A stretch of DNA of 7,672 nucleotides. Source: Actinoplanes liguriensis. GTDB taxonomy: Bacteria; Actinomycetota; Actinomycetes; Mycobacteriales; Micromonosporaceae. The stretch is taken from assembly GCA_000715855.1 (NCBI GenBank), contig KL571250.1:111823-119494 (forward strand), read 5' to 3'. The position numbers and the translations under genes were made by a program. Positions 1 to 4,682 of the stretch are shown in pieces. A model generated the notes under the pieces. The model saw only the letters and a list, made by a program, of their open reading frames with translations, was not told the origin of the DNA and made no database searches. Every line of letters begins with the position of its first letter. Positions within the stretch are counted from its first letter, which is position 1.

Positions 1-140
1 CCGGAGCCGGCTCCGGCGCTGCCCTGTTCGGCGGCCTGGCCCATCCCCGTGCCGACCGCGAGAGCCGAGCCGAGCAGTGCTGCGGCGGCACCTCCAATCA
101 ACAGCTTGCGCGTCCGGCTGCTGACTCCGCGTCGATACAT
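1..140 (-). CDS. N-terminus of a secreted or membrane-anchored protein (partial)
   Basis: The first 46 codons of a minus-strand gene that leaves the window at its left edge. The start is ATG at 140-138, preceded on the minus strand by GAGGAG with about six bases of spacing, a good ribosome binding site. The peptide begins MYRRGVSSRTRKLLIGGAAA, with five basic residues followed by a hydrophobic Ala/Leu/Gly stretch to about residue 30. It then becomes small and polar (GQAAEQGSAGAGS), as expected for a Sec or Tat signal peptide or N-terminal anchor and a low-complexity linker. There is no clear lipobox Cys and no classical twin-arginine consensus. The mature domain is outside the window, so no function can be given. 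I am fairly sure it is a real gene because the start, binding site and signal-like N-terminus agree. Identity is unknown. Confidence 0.72.
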   Translation of the reverse strand, partial: MYRRGVSSRTRKLLIGGAAAALLGSALAVGTGMGQAAEQGSAGAGS

Positions 141-228
141 GCACGGCTCCTCTTCGTCTCGGTACTGCTTGTGCCGAGAGATACGAGCGATGACGTCGCA
201 GCAGTTCATGACGCTGAGCCGGCGTTCC

Positions 229-243
229 TTAAAGTTTCTTTAA
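229..243. promoter_or_regulatory. AT-rich perfect dyad upstream of the secreted-protein gene
   Basis: TTAAAG-TTT-CTTTAA is a perfect 6-bp inverted repeat around three bases, and is 13/15 A+T within very GC-rich DNA. It lies 89 bases upstream of the minus-strand start codon at 140, a position suitable for an operator or the upstream part of a promoter. I could not assign it to a named regulator. It could also be chance or part of the decayed sequence around it. Confidence 0.35.
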
Positions 244-245
244 CG

Positions 246-398
246 AATGCGGCTCCCGGGCGTGCAGCCGCCGGCCACCTTCCAGCTGATCGACGGTCAG
301 CCGAGCGCGGTGACTTCGAGGCATTGCGCGCCCGCGCTGACGCTGGCGACTCTCACGCCGCCGGTCGACTCGCCGAGCGCGGTGCCTTCGACGCACTG
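246..398 (+). pseudogene. Remnant of an AERGDLDxLRARADAGD helical-repeat protein gene
   Basis: Plus-strand translation of 300-350 gives AERGDFEALRARADAGD, then SHAAGRL, then AERGAFDAL up to 398. This is the signature of the tandem alpha-helical (TPR/Sel1-like) repeat proteins common in actinomycetes, whose unit reads roughly LLAERGDLDGLRARADAGDxxAAxRLAD. The unit is normally about 28 residues, but the two AERG motifs here are 24 apart, as if a LAEL/ELLA block (12 bases) was lost. Just upstream, 246-299 reads AAPGRAAAGHLPADRRS, a damaged copy of the preceding AAxxLADLLAERG junction. After 398 the similarity stops. No ribosome binding site or complete repeat domain remains, so I call it a decayed fragment. 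The family resemblance is from memory of the repeat consensus and has not been searched. Confidence 0.5.
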
Positions 399-614
399 AG
401 TCGACCTGTTCGCCGGCGTCGGCGGGCTCGCCCGCGGCCGCCACCGCTCCACGTCGGCCGGATCAAGGTCAGCGCGGAGGCGCAGAAACTGGTGCGTCCG
501 GCGTATCGCAGCCGGCTACGCCACTTCACGGTCTTGCCGGGGTTGAGGCAACCGTCCGTCGTGTAAGCGCGGAGATGCAGTGCCGCTCGTCATTGAGCAT
601 GGTGCTGTCCCGGG

Positions 615-1565
615 TCAGCGCAACGACAGATTCTCCACCGTGAAGTCCGGGCTGGTTCGTGGTTCCCCGTACAGGTAGGTGTCCATCTGTGAGTTGGTCA
701 CGAGTAGTCGGTTCCCGCTCAGTGCGACGCCGGTGGTGGTGTCGGCTCCGGGGTAGGTACGGGTGGCGATGAGTGCCGCTCGGGTGGCGTCACCGGACAG
801 CCGTACGACGTCGATCTCGTTGTTCACGGCACGAGCGATGTAAAGGTTGTCTCCCCGCAGTGCTATCCCGTCGGCGCTTGGCAGAGCCGGGGCGGCAATC
901 TTGCGGACCTTGCCGGTGACAAGGTCAAGCCGGTAGAGGGCACCGCTGTAGTAGTAGCCGATGATCAGTGATCGGCCGTCGGGTGTGATGGTGATGCCGT
1001 TTCCGTTGGACTGGCCGGCGACGTAGTCGGGCAGCCGGTAAGCCACCCGAAGGGTCCGATGAGCGCCGGCGGCGGGGGCGTTCACCTCGGCAGCCGGAAT
1101 GCGGTAGACGACCGCCCTGAACGAGTCGGTGATGTAGACGTCCCCACCGGGGGTAACGGCCGCGTCGTTGACCAAGGTTTGCTCGCCGGTATCGGGGACG
1201 GCGTAGGAGGAGACGAGCCGACCATCCTTGGTGTAGACGAAGAAGCGTCCCGTGAAGGCACCGGCGACCAGCAAACGACTGCCGGTGGCCTTGATGCCGG
1301 CGGCCTGGGTTCGGTTGTTCTGACCACCGGGAAGAAATGGCTCTAGCGTGCTCGACCCGAGGTGACCGCGGTAGACGGTGCCGTCGGCGATGCTGGTGGT
1401 GTAGACGTACTGCTGGTCTGTCGTGACGCTCTCCGGGAAGGCGCGATCGCCGTCGACTTCGATCGTGACGTGCGACGGCGCGGCCGGGGCAGCCGACGCG
1501 AAGGCAGCCGGCGCGAGGGTGAGTGTCGCGGTCAGCGTGATCGAGGCAAGAGTGCGGATGAACAT
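615..1565 (-). CDS. Secreted SMP-30/gluconolactonase-like beta-propeller protein
   Basis: A 316-residue exported protein. Residues 1-27 form a signal peptide (MFIRT, a Leu/Ala/Thr-rich core, then AAFASAAPAAP), so it should act outside the cytoplasm. The rest is a run of beta-propeller strands of the type found in SMP-30/gluconolactonase/LRE proteins: repeated TPDGR/TPGGD turns followed by VYI or LII strands. Residues in the places of the family's metal ligands are E45 (FPES), N133 (LVND), N189 (GNGI) and D232 (ADGI), which suggests the divalent-metal site is intact. That alignment is by eye. Members hydrolyse lactones or esters, but many actinomycete secreted ones have no proven activity. An ATG six bases upstream (1571) is possible, but GGAG sits eight bases before 1565 and only two before 1571, so I prefer 1565. 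It is the second gene of an operon, starting just after the oxidoreductase stop at 1579. Confidence 0.82.
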   Translation of the reverse strand: MFIRTLASITLTATLTLAPAAFASAAPAAPSHVTIEVDGDRAFPESVTTDQQYVYTTSIADGTVYRGHLGSSTLEPFLPGGQNNRTQAAGIKATGSRLLVAGAFTGRFFVYTKDGRLVSSYAVPDTGEQTLVNDAAVTPGGDVYITDSFRAVVYRIPAAEVNAPAAGAHRTLRVAYRLPDYVAGQSNGNGITITPDGRSLIIGYYYSGALYRLDLVTGKVRKIAAPALPSADGIALRGDNLYIARAVNNEIDVVRLSGDATRAALIATRTYPGADTTTGVALSGNRLLVTNSQMDTYLYGEPRTSPDFTVENLSLR

Positions 1566-1578
1566 CGTCATGACTCCG

Positions 1579-2436
1579 TCAGCTGATTGCGGCGGCGATG
1601 GCCTGGGCTGGGCGTACGGTCGGGCGCCCGATCAGCCGTGACAGGTCCCCTGAGTCGGTGAAGAGCTCGCCACGGCTCATGGCCAGGTCGGCATCGGCGA
1701 GGATGTGGGCCAGTTCGGCGGGGAGGCCGGCGTCGACCAGCGCCTGGGTGAAGTCACTGACCGACAGGTCGGCGTGCGTAATCTGTTCGCCGGTGACCGC
1801 CGAGATCGTCGCGGCCAGTTCGCCCAGGGTGAATGCTTCGTCGCCGCCCAGCTCGTATACCTGTCCGGCATGACCTTCGCTGGTCAGTACAACAGCGGCC
1901 GCGTCGGCGTAGTCGGCGCGGGTCGCGGCGCTGATGCGGCCTGAGCCGGTCGCCCCAGCCAGGATTCCGCCGAGCGATACCTGCGGAAGCTGGTCGATGT
2001 AGTTCTCCAGATACCAGCTGTTGCGCAGCATCACGCTGGGCACACTCCGATGCCGCAGATCCTGCTCGGTGGCGTAGTGGGTGGCGCCCAAGATCGAGGT
2101 AGCGGTGTCCGCATGCAGCATGCTCGTGTATGCGATCAGTGACGCGCCCGCCGCCATCGCGGCGTCCATGGCGCGGCGATGGTTGGCGACCCGCTGGCCG
2201 ACGTCCGTGGTCGAAATCAGCAAGAGCTTTCCCGCACCCTCGAAAGCCTCGGAAAGGCTTGCCGGGTCGGCGAAGTCCGCCCGGCGAACGACGATCCCGC
2301 GGTCGGCCAAGTCCTTGATCCGGGCGACGTCGCGGCCGGTCGCAATGATGCCGGAAGCCGGCACCCCGCGGGCCAGCAGCGCTTCGACGACGTGGCGGCC
2401 CAGGCGGGAGGAAGCCGCGGTTACAACGATTGACAT
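1579..2436 (-). CDS. NmrA/QOR2-like NAD(P)H-dependent quinone oxidoreductase (atypical SDR)
   Basis: A 285-residue cytoplasmic atypical short-chain dehydrogenase, full length for the family. It resembles E. coli quinone oxidoreductase 2 (YtfG) along its whole length: LLLIST-DVGQRVANHR at 71-87, IAYTSMLHAD at 101-110, RNSWYLENY at 138-146, SATRADYADAA, a GHAGQVYELGGDEAFTLGELA block, and a C-terminal SRLIGRPT. Such enzymes reduce quinones or similar electrophiles with NADPH. R35 after the second strand suits NADP binding. An oddity is the dinucleotide-binding loop VTAASSRLG (5-13), where two of the three usual GxxGxxG glycines are Ala7 and Ser10. The start at 2436 follows GAGGGAG with good spacing. 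It is divergent from the HxlR-type regulator and leads the beta-propeller gene with a 13-base gap, so the two are probably cotranscribed and repressed by that regulator, possibly in response to quinone or electrophile stress (inferred). Confidence 0.88.
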   Translation of the reverse strand: MSIVVTAASSRLGRHVVEALLARGVPASGIIATGRDVARIKDLADRGIVVRRADFADPASLSEAFEGAGKLLLISTTDVGQRVANHRRAMDAAMAAGASLIAYTSMLHADTATSILGATHYATEQDLRHRSVPSVMLRNSWYLENYIDQLPQVSLGGILAGATGSGRISAATRADYADAAAVVLTSEGHAGQVYELGGDEAFTLGELAATISAVTGEQITHADLSVSDFTQALVDAGLPAELAHILADADLAMSRGELFTDSGDLSRLIGRPTVRPAQAIAAAIS

Positions 2437-2481
2437 GAGTGGTCTCCCTCTTCTCCACCGCAGGCTTTCCGCGGCGCAGAC

Positions 2482-2533
2482 CCAGGATTACCTGGTAGCT
2501 CTCCTTTGGTAAGTACGTACCTTGAGGTAAGGT
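2482..2533. promoter_or_regulatory. Putative HxlR-type operator/promoter region between divergent genes
   Basis: The gap between the oxidoreductase (start 2436) and regulator (start 2568) holds a cluster of short repeats. CCAGG-ATTA-CCTGG (2482-2495) is a perfect inverted repeat. GTACGTAC (2513-2520) is a perfect 8-bp palindrome. GGTAA occurs at 2508 and 2526, 18 bases apart, and its complement TTACC at 2488. For the regulator, TTGGTA (2506-2511) and TAAGGT (2528-2533), separated by 16 bases, could be -35 and -10 elements. The GTACGTAC site would then lie inside the promoter, as expected for autorepression. HxlR regulators bind such short dyads as dimers. Which repeat is the true operator is not decided by the sequence. 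Confidence 0.45.
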
Positions 2534-2567
2534 GGCCACCATGACGAAAGGTTCGAGGTGAGAGCCC

Positions 2568-2963
2568 GTGGCATCCACTGACGACGTGATCGAGCCCACC
2601 TCGGCATTGGACCCGTACTCCCGGGGCTGCCCCTCACGCGACGTGCTCGACCAGATCGGCAGCAAATGGGCGGTGCTCGTGATCGGCGAGCTCGGCCGGC
2701 GCGGGGCTTGCCGGTTTACCGAGCTACGGCAATCGATCGGCGGGGTGAGCGAGAAGATGCTCACCCAGACCCTGCGCACGCTCGAACGCGACGGGCTGGT
2801 CCTGCGAACGGTCTATCCCGAGGCGCCGATCCGGGTGGAATACGAGCTGACCGCGCTGGGTCAGACCTTGCGCGGCCCGCTCAGGGCACTCACCGAGTGG
2901 TCGGTGGAAAACAGCGCGGCGGTCCTTGCCGCTCGCGAGAAATACCATGCGAAGACGGGCTAG
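2568..2963 (+). CDS. HxlR-family winged-helix transcriptional regulator
   Basis: A 131-residue DNA-binding protein of the HxlR/YodB/YtfH family. After a 19-residue tail comes the family core: RGCPSRDVLDQIGSKWAVLVI (19-39), the helix-turn-helix with RFTELRQSIGGVSEKMLTQTL (49-69), then the wing, RTLERDGLVLRTVYPEAPIRVEYELTALG. Cys21 is the conserved N-terminal cysteine that senses quinones or diamide in YodB/QorR-type members, and Cys48 is a second candidate. Redox sensing here is inferred. Start: GTG at 2568 with GAGGTGAG upstream. The ATG at 2541 is in the same frame but hits a stop at 2559-2561, leaving a six-codon ORF (MTKGSR) that overlaps the binding site. Divergence from a QOR2-like gene copies the ytfH/ytfG arrangement, so it most likely represses the oxidoreductase/beta-propeller operon and itself. 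The stop abuts an insertion-sequence scar, so the last few residues may not be original. Confidence 0.9.
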   Translation: MASTDDVIEPTSALDPYSRGCPSRDVLDQIGSKWAVLVIGELGRRGACRFTELRQSIGGVSEKMLTQTLRTLERDGLVLRTVYPEAPIRVEYELTALGQTLRGPLRALTEWSVENSAAVLAAREKYHAKTG

Positions 2964-3045
2964 GTTCTGTCTCGCGGATCAGGAGTGGCGATCATGGCTG
3001 TCGATCGCTGGTCTGGTGTGGCGCGAGGTGATCTGAGTAGGTGAA
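2962..3045 (+). mobile_element. Insertion-sequence end with truncated transposase start (remnant)
   Basis: Immediately after the regulator's stop codon the sequence reads GGTTCTGTCTCGCGG, like an insertion-sequence terminus. AGGAG follows eight bases before an ATG at 2995. The short frame from there (2995-3045) encodes MAVDRWSGVARGDLSR and a stop. MAVxRWSGVARGDLS is what I recall as the N-terminus of actinomycete IS5-type transposases (…VARGDLSDAQWxxLEPLLP). Here it breaks off after DLS, so only about 80 bases of the left end would remain. No matching right terminus (…GAGACAGAACC) is seen in the window. The identification is from memory of the family and needs a search. Otherwise it is an unexplained short ORF with a good binding site. 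Confidence 0.42.
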
Positions 3046-3049
3046 TCGT

Positions 3050-3078
3050 GCCGGCGCGGTGGCGGGGACCGCGCCGGC
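3050..3078. terminator. Hairpin terminator between convergent genes
   Basis: GCCGGCGCGGT (3050-3060) and ACCGCGCCGGC (3068-3078) are perfect 11-base complements around a seven-base loop, giving a very stable GC-rich stem. It lies 87 bases after the regulator's stop and 7 bases beyond the binding-protein stop (3086-3088, minus strand), so it can serve both converging transcripts. There is no T-tract, as is common in GC-rich actinomycetes. Confidence 0.78.
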
Positions 3079-3085
3079 CGCTGAC

Positions 3086-4066
3086 TCAGTGCGGGGCGTT
3101 CTGGGTGTACCAGTTCTTCAGCAATTGCTGGTCCAGGTCCGGCGCCGTGGTGATGAGCTTTTCCTGTACGAAGAAATCTGAAATGCTCTTCGCGCTGGTG
3201 ACGTCGGCGTCAGTGATGTCGTGAACCCCGAAACTGATCAGCCCCACTGTCTTGAGTGTTTCCGCAGCCGGGATCTTGATTTCTTTCTCCGTCGCGTCGG
3301 CGGCCTTCTGCGGGTCCTTTGCCACGATGTCGGAGGCTTCGGCGATCACCTTGACGACCTTGCCGGCGACGGCCGCGTTGTTGGCGAGCCACTTCTGGTC
3401 GGCTTCGATCCACTGAACGTATTTCATGCCGTAGTCGCCGATCGACTCCTTGATCGTCCCACCCTTCTCGACGCCCCGGGTGATCCACGGTTCGTAGACG
3501 ACGTACGCGTCCACATCGCCCTTGCTGAGCAGCGCGGGGAAGTCCGGCGCACTGGCCTTGACGAACTTCACCGACGCCCGGTCGATGTGCTCGCTCTCCA
3601 GGTAACGAGCGGCGGCCAGGGTGACCAGTCCGGGTGCGACGGCCATCGCCTTGATCTGCTTGGCATCGGTGATCCCCTTGCGCAGGACCACCTTCAGGTA
3701 CTGCGAGGACTCCTGGAACACGGCCAGCGCCCGCAGGTCGGGCGTTTTGGCCATCAGCGTGACGATGGTCGCGTCCGAGCTGGCGGCGAGCTGTGCGACG
3801 CCGGCCACCACGGCGTTGGTGATCGCCGGGCCGCCCTCGGTCTGGGTCAGCTCGACGTCGAGGCCGGCCTTGGCGAACAGGCCCTCCTGCTTGGCGACGA
3901 AGAACGGTGCGTACGCCGCGTCGACGCCGACGGCGATCCGAATCTTCGTCGACGCGCCGCCGGCAGCCTCCGTCTTGGTCGCCGGACGGGAACAGCCGGC
4001 GAGAAGCAGCACGCCGACCAAACTCAGAGCGGCCGCCGATCGGCCTGGGGTGAACCATTTACGCAT
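3086..4066 (-). CDS. ABC transporter substrate-binding lipoprotein, NMT1/SsuA/TauA-like
   Basis: A 326-residue exported lipoprotein. After MRKWFTPGR, a hydrophobic stretch ends in the lipobox LLLAGC with Cys25 as the lipidated residue, followed by a polar linker. The mature part is a two-lobed periplasmic-binding fold of the NMT1/THI5-like class (nitrate, taurine, aliphatic sulfonate, pyrimidine or aromatic-acid uptake). Typical elements are IRIAVGVDAAYAPFFVAKQEGLFAKAGLDVEL, the AAITNAVVAGVAQLA-type helix (here PAITNAVVAGVAQLA), and DVDAYVVYEPWI in the second lobe. An in-frame ATG at 4096 is ten codons upstream, but GAAGGG is correctly placed before 4066 and adds no lipoprotein-like sequence at 4096, so I chose 4066. 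No permease or ATPase gene lies beside it within the window; it must borrow a transporter or its partners lie elsewhere. Its nearness to an aromatic-oxidation locus makes an aromatic acid or sulfonate ligand conceivable, but the ligand cannot be read from the sequence. Confidence 0.87.
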   Translation of the reverse strand: MRKWFTPGRSAAALSLVGVLLLAGCSRPATKTEAAGGASTKIRIAVGVDAAYAPFFVAKQEGLFAKAGLDVELTQTEGGPAITNAVVAGVAQLAASSDATIVTLMAKTPDLRALAVFQESSQYLKVVLRKGITDAKQIKAMAVAPGLVTLAAARYLESEHIDRASVKFVKASAPDFPALLSKGDVDAYVVYEPWITRGVEKGGTIKESIGDYGMKYVQWIEADQKWLANNAAVAGKVVKVIAEASDIVAKDPQKAADATEKEIKIPAAETLKTVGLISFGVHDITDADVTSAKSISDFFVQEKLITTAPDLDQQLLKNWYTQNAPH

Positions 4067-4284
4067 GATGGTGCCCTTCGATTTCGCAGGAGTCATACCT
4101 TCACGCCGGAAACGCTGCGGAAGCCGTCCGACGACGATGCGGCGGGTCGCACGGGAAAACCGAGAAAGCCGAGGACGAAGAATTGGTCGATGCGGCCGTT
4201 GTCGCGGGCCTGCCGGATCGACCGGCTCGATGACGAGGGAGCTGTTGTCCAGGTGGTATACCGGCGGCGCGAAACCGGGGACAA
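4067..4284. other. Intergenic region upstream of the binding-protein gene
   Basis: About 220 bases between the ferredoxin-operon terminator and the lipoprotein start. It should contain the lipoprotein's own promoter, but I see no convincing -35/-10 pair. TGGTATACCG (4254-4263), holding the perfect 8-bp palindrome GGTATACC, is one base off the TGGTATACCA dyad recognised by some FadR-type GntR regulators and is the best operator candidate. The minus strand from about 4290 reads VVPGFAPPVYHLDNSSLVIEPV and continues better after a frame change as DNGRIDQFFVLGFLGFPV. This could be eroded coding DNA, though I recognise no family. Confidence 0.35.
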
Positions 4285-4315
4285 CGATCCCGGTCCGCTC
4301 AGCGAACCGGGATCG
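4285..4315. terminator. Hairpin terminator of the reductase-ferredoxin operon
   Basis: CGATCCCGGT (4285-4294) and ACCGGGATCG (4306-4315) are perfect 10-base complements around an 11-base loop. The stem begins 21 bases past the ferredoxin stop codon (4337-4339, minus strand), the right place to end that operon and insulate the binding-protein gene. No T-tract follows. Confidence 0.75.
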
Positions 4316-4336
4316 GGTGGGGCCGGGGCCCGGCGT

Positions 4337-4672
4337 TCACAGGTCGCTGATGAAGGGGGTGTCGACGCCGAGCTCGCCGACCTTGCGGGAGCCGCCGGGG
4401 GTGCCCAGGGGCTCGTCCCGGCCGGGGAGCACGATCTGGAAGAAGTTCTTGGAGTCCTCGACGAACTGGGTGCGTTCCTCGTCGTCGCGTGCCTTGCGGT
4501 CGACGAAGATCGCCTCGACGGGGCATTCCACCTCGCAGGCGCCGCAGTCGATGCATTCGGCCGGGTTGATGTAGCTCTTGCGGTCGCCGACGTAGATGCA
4601 GTCGACCGGGCAGACATCCATGCAGGCCCGGTCGTTGACGTCGACGCAGTCCTTACCGATGACGTACGACAT
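4337..4672 (-). CDS. fdxA: Seven-iron ferredoxin (3Fe-4S/4Fe-4S), FdxA type
   Basis: A 111-residue cytoplasmic electron carrier of normal length for this ferredoxin type. The cysteine pattern matches Azotobacter ferredoxin I offset by one. C9, C17 and C50 should hold the 3Fe-4S cluster, and C21, C40, C43 and C46 the 4Fe-4S cluster. C25 corresponds to the free Cys24. Sequence: CVDVNDRACMDVCPVDC at 9-25 and CIDCGACEVECP at 40-51. A C-terminal tail (52-111) with the acidic DDEERTQF segment is usual in the actinomycete proteins. The start follows AAGG with six bases of spacing, and this site overlaps the reductase stop ten bases upstream, so translation is probably coupled. Role: it carries electrons from the adjacent reductase, most likely to the Rieske oxygenase encoded across the divergent region. 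A general housekeeping role is the alternative, since FdxA proteins also serve P450s and other enzymes. Confidence 0.92.
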   Translation of the reverse strand: MSYVIGKDCVDVNDRACMDVCPVDCIYVGDRKSYINPAECIDCGACEVECPVEAIFVDRKARDDEERTQFVEDSKNFFQIVLPGRDEPLGTPGGSRKVGELGVDTPFISDL

Positions 4673-4682
4673 GGTTCGCCTT

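Larger units (their letters stand above)
141..614. other. Non-coding / decayed interval
   Basis: This interval has no intact gene that I can support. It holds the upstream region of the minus-strand gene at 140, the AT-rich dyad at 229-243 and the repeat-protein remnant at 246-398. From 399 to 614 there is GC-rich sequence with only short, Arg/Pro-rich translations on both strands. An imperfect hairpin (CAGTGCC-GCTC / GAGC-AT-GGTGCTG, 578-607, partly G-T paired) lies just downstream of the beta-propeller gene, which ends at 615. It may act as its terminator, though the G-T pairs become mismatches in the minus-strand transcript, so support is weak. Confidence 0.5.

Noticed and set aside
480..600. 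A minus-strand peptide (TDGCLNPGKTVKWRSRLRYAG…) in the left non-coding stretch.
   Set aside because: There is no start codon with a binding site and no known family, and the frame soon becomes Arg-rich. It may be gene debris, but I could not support it.
1754..2779. A 341-codon minus-strand frame spanning the regulator/oxidoreductase gap.
   Set aside because: It overlaps both the HxlR-type and QOR2-like genes in the wrong frame, is rich in Arg/Pro/Gly and shows no domain.
4067..4096. A start for the binding lipoprotein at 4096 (MTPAKSKGTI extension).
   Set aside because: The ATG at 4066 has GAAGGG at correct spacing and gives a canonical lipoprotein signal peptide. The AAGG near 4096 is too close to that ATG to act as a binding site.
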